Assembly (NCBI GenBank): GCA_035624615.1
Contig: DASPRE010000054.1
Location: 1-64,000, forward strand
Source of the DNA: JAHFRG01 sp035624615
GTDB taxonomy: Bacteria; Pseudomonadota; Gammaproteobacteria; Burkholderiales; JAHFRG01
Direction: 5' to 3'
Length of the DNA: 64,000 nt
Each line of letters starts with the position of its first letter. Position 1 is the stretch's first letter. A program made the position numbers and the translations under genes. This document shows positions 61,512 to 64,000 of the stretch, piece after piece. A model generated the notes under the pieces. It was not told the DNA's origin. It ran no database searches and worked only from the letters and a program-made list of their open reading frames with translations.

Positions 61512-62777
61512 TTATTGCCGTACCTGACCGTCGCCGAGCACGATGAACTTCTGCGAAGTGAGCCCTTCCAGCCCAACCGGACCGCGCGCGTGGATCTTGT
61601 CGGTGGAAATGCCGATTTCTGCTCCCAGCCCGTATTCGAAGCCGTCCGCGAAGCGGGTCGAGGCATTGACCATGACCGAGCTTGAATCGACTTCGCGCAG
61701 GAAACGCATCGCATGGCCGTAGTCCTCGGTTACGATTGCATCGGTATGTTGGGATCCGTAAGTGGCGATGTGTTCGATCGCCTGATCGAGATTTTTCACC
61801 ACGCGCACGCTCAAGATCGGCGCCAGGTATTCGGTATACCAATCTTCCTCGGTGGCCGGTTTCATTTGCGGTACCAGCCCGCGCGAAGCCTGATCGCCGC
61901 GCAATTCGACGCCTTTGTCCAGATAAATCCTGCACAACGTCGGCAAAACCTTGGGAGCGATCGCCTCCGCAACCAGCAGCGTTTCCATGGTGTTACAGGT
62001 CCCATAGCGTTGTGTTTTGGCGTTATCGGCGATCCGTACCGCTTTGTCCACGTCGGCCTTGTCGTCGATGTAGACATGGCACACGCCGTCTAGATGCTTG
62101 ATAACTGGAATGCGCGCCTCGCTAGAGATGCGCTCAATCAGGCTTTTGCCGCCCCGCGGAACGATGACATCCACGTAATCCTTCATGGTTACCAATTCGC
62201 CGACTGCCGCGCGGTCCGTGGTTTCAATAACCTGTACCGATGTTTCCGGCAATTCCGCTGTTCTTAACCCTTCGCGCACCAGTGTTGCAATGGCTTGATT
62301 GGAGTGCGTTGCTTCCGACCCGCCCCGCAAGATAGCTGCATTTCCCGCCTTGAGGCACAGCCCGGCGGCATCCGCAGTGACGTTGGGACGCGCTTCATAA
62401 ATGATTCCGATCACTCCCAAGGGCACGCGCATTTTCCCGACCTGAATACCTGAAGGGCGGAAACTGAGCTCGCTGATTTCGCCCACCGGGTCAGGCAGCT
62501 GCACGATCTGCAGCAGGCCTTCAGCCATGCTGTCGACCGCTTTTGCCGAAAGTGCAAGACGATCGAGCAGCGCTTCATCCAACTTGTTAGCGCGTGCAGA
62601 TTCCATATCTTTGCTGTTCGCCGCAAGCAAGCTCTTGACTTCGCGCCGGATTGCCTGCGCCATGGATGTAAGCGCCTTGTTCTTGGATTTAGTGTCGGCG
62701 CGCGCCATGTAACGGGAAGCGGCGCGCGCCGCCCGCCCGACGCCTTGCATGTACTTTTTAATGTCCAGAATATCCAT
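61512..62777 (-). CDS. proA: ProA, gamma-glutamyl phosphate reductase
   Basis: 421 residues of the aldehyde dehydrogenase superfamily. Family blocks: LRGGSEATHSNQAI, VIVPRGGKSLIERI, the catalytic Cys in TQRYGTCNTMETLLV and STRFADGFEYGLGAEIGIST. Second step of proline synthesis. One base after holA, the common lptE-holA-proA order. Confidence 0.96.
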   Translation of the reverse strand: MDILDIKKYMQGVGRAARAASRYMARADTKSKNKALTSMAQAIRREVKSLLAANSKDMESARANKLDEALLDRLALSAKAVDSMAEGLLQIVQLPDPVGEISELSFRPSGIQVGKMRVPLGVIGIIYEARPNVTADAAGLCLKAGNAAILRGGSEATHSNQAIATLVREGLRTAELPETSVQVIETTDRAAVGELVTMKDYVDVIVPRGGKSLIERISSEARIPVIKHLDGVCHVYIDDKADVDKAVRIADNAKTQRYGTCNTMETLLVAEAIAPKVLPTLCRIYLDKGVELRGDQASRGLVPQMKPATEEDWYTEYLAPILSVRVVKNLDQAIEHIATYGSQHTDAIVTEDYGHAMRFLREVDSSSVMVNASTRFADGFEYGLGAEIGISTDKIHARGPVGLEGLTSQKFIVLGDGQVRQ

Positions 62778-62778
62778 A

Positions 62779-63810
62779 TCAAGCTATTTTAACCCCGACC
62801 GGGCCGGAACAGAAACGCAATCCCAGTTTCAAAAATTCGTCCCAAGTATTGCCTGAAGCCAGGCCTTTAACCATGCGGTCAAGCCGCGCACACTGCAAAA
62901 GTGCATCTTCGAGCATACCTCTACGCCATCGCTTCGCGGCGCGCTGCATGAGTTCCTGGCGCGCGCCCCATACGCGCACTTCGCGAAACATCTGCTGCAA
63001 CGGCTTGCCGCACTCTACGCCGCTTACGATTTTGAGCAACACACGAATATCTTCGCTCACAGCCCACAGAATGAGCGGTAGCGGTGCCCCCTCGCCGCGC
63101 AATCCTTCGAGAATGCGTGAAATGCGGACTGCATCCGCCATCAGCATCGCTTCGCTGAGCTTGAATACATCGTAGCGCGCGACTTCCAGCACCGATTCCT
63201 TGACCTGTTCGAAGCTCAATTTTCCCTCCGGAAACAGCAGTGCAAGTTTTTGTATTTCCTGATACGCGGCGAGTAAATTGCCTTCGACGCGATCGGAAAT
63301 AAACTGCAAGGTGTCTGGATCGGCGCTTTGATTCTGTGCCGCAAGCCTTCCCTTTATCCACTGCGGAAGTTGCGTGCGTTCCACCGCTTTGGCGTTGACC
63401 ACCGGCCCATGGCTGGCCAGGGACCCGAACCATTTTGAACTCTGTGTCTGCCGGTCCAGCTTCGGGAGCTGTACCAAACCCATCAGTTCGGGCCCCAACA
63501 CCGAGCAGAAATCTTCAATTGCTTGTGCGCCTTCACTGCCCGGTTTTCCAGAAGGGATGCGCAGATCGATCAACTTTCTGCTGGCAAATAGGGAGGGACT
63601 TCTGCTGCTCATTGCTAGGCGCTGCCAATCAAATCCCGCATCAGCAGTTAATATTTCACGCTCGGCAAATCCCGCCCGCCTTGCCGCCGCACGTATCAAA
63701 TCCGCGGCCTCCAGTGCCAGCAGCGGCTCGTCACCGTATATTGTGTAGAGGGATTTAAGTCCGCGCGGTAAATGCTGCGCGAGTTGCTCCGGGTCGAGGC
63801 GCATTGTCAA
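62779..63810 (-). CDS. holA: HolA, DNA polymerase III delta subunit
   Basis: 343 residues. N-terminal AAA-like part with YTIYGDEPLLALEAADLIR and FDWQRLAMSSRSPSLFASRKLIDLR; the C-terminal collar helices continue to the end. Subunit of the clamp loader that opens the beta clamp. Overlaps the lptE stop by four bases. Confidence 0.93.
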   Translation of the reverse strand: MTMRLDPEQLAQHLPRGLKSLYTIYGDEPLLALEAADLIRAAARRAGFAEREILTADAGFDWQRLAMSSRSPSLFASRKLIDLRIPSGKPGSEGAQAIEDFCSVLGPELMGLVQLPKLDRQTQSSKWFGSLASHGPVVNAKAVERTQLPQWIKGRLAAQNQSADPDTLQFISDRVEGNLLAAYQEIQKLALLFPEGKLSFEQVKESVLEVARYDVFKLSEAMLMADAVRISRILEGLRGEGAPLPLILWAVSEDIRVLLKIVSGVECGKPLQQMFREVRVWGARQELMQRAAKRWRRGMLEDALLQCARLDRMVKGLASGNTWDEFLKLGLRFCSGPVGVKIA

Positions 63811-64000
63811 ATGGGGGCTCTGGCCCCGCTCATGCGCTGCAGCACCTGCAGCACGGCGTCGCTTTGCATATCCCTGTACAACTGCGCTTCTTCGTAGTCC
63901 TTGGCCAACACTTGCGCGTCATTGTAAGAAACGTTGCGTTTCAGCGTTAATATGGTTGGAGCTATCCAGTTCTGGCCCTTGCTGTTGTACACGCGGAAGG
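63807..64000 (-). CDS. lptE: LptE, LPS-assembly lipoprotein, C-terminal part
   Basis: The frame runs off the end of the window; about 64 C-terminal residues are visible (APTILTLKRNVSYNDAQVLAKDYEEAQLYRDMQSDAVLQVLQRM). This matches the C-terminal helix of LptE, the plug of the LptD translocon in the outer membrane. Position before holA supports the call. Confidence 0.85.
   Translation of the reverse strand, partial: FRVYNSKGQNWIAPTILTLKRNVSYNDAQVLAKDYEEAQLYRDMQSDAVLQVLQRMSGARAPI

Overview
The window reads as one contiguous stretch of a betaproteobacterial chromosome, most like the Nitrosomonadales/Burkholderiales. Support comes from the gene orders mreBCD-mrdA-rodA-rlpA, gatCAB next to pyrE/xth, metXW, EIIA-HPr-EI behind gshAB, ubiE-(Tim44)-ubiJ-ubiB, and lptE-holA-proA. 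It also comes from the T. ferrooxidans-type GshA and from UbiK divergent to a PII/Amt operon. No rRNA, tRNA, transposase, integrase or CRISPR array is visible. The taxonomic placement is inference from gene content and synteny only.

Layout. 1-5315 (+): a metal-handling block with the end of an outer-membrane barrel, a ZnuA-like binding protein, a ZnuB-like permease (no ATPase in view), a DUF2946-like exported protein, an outer-membrane channel, CopC and CopD. 5459-11935 (-): the cell-shape operon mreB-mreC-mreD-mrdA-rodA-rlpA. 12072-15322 (+): gatCAB. 15334-18704: DUF4124 protein, pyrE, exonuclease III, AmpG-type permease. 18708-20812 (-): metX-metW behind what I read as two tandem SAM-II riboswitches. 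20813-25578 (-): gshA-gshB and the permease-less PTS (EIIA, HPr, EI). 25694-28795 (-): porin-glnK-amt behind a sigma-54 promoter and an NtrC-type palindrome. 28955-32517 (+): ubiK, comM, a MalM-like lipoprotein and a VIT1 family protein. 32567-36435 (+): metH behind another SAM-II riboswitch with an intrinsic terminator. 36436-38519: a structured repeat, a Rho_N-domain protein, mscL, a SIMPL protein and DUF2905. 38488-42433 (-): a polyamine ABC transporter. 42551-49494 (-): DUF971-ubiE-[CCAEP-tail radical SAM + ATP-grasp]-Tim44-ubiJ-ubiB. 49608-56170: a PilZ-like protein, DUF4197, dienelactone hydrolase, an osmoprotectant ABC transporter and an exported methyltransferase. 56416-59643: an ECF sigma/anti-sigma pair with a small exported protein, a metallophosphoesterase and a cupredoxin. 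59648-64000 (-): lpdA, proA, holA, lptE.

How the parts work together. The methionine genes metX and metH, about 12 kb apart, have the same control layout: a TTGACA-17-TAACYT promoter that should start transcription almost at the first base of a SAM-II aptamer, followed by an intrinsic terminator. metX then has a second aptamer before its start codon. The ECF sigma gene, a small exported protein gene and the metallophosphoesterase-cupredoxin operon all carry GGGAATA-N17-GTWATRC upstream, which defines a candidate promoter class read by that sigma factor. A radical SAM protein ending in the CCAEP tail and its ATP-grasp partner sit inside the ubiquinone operon; their function is unknown and this is the most likely undescribed system here.
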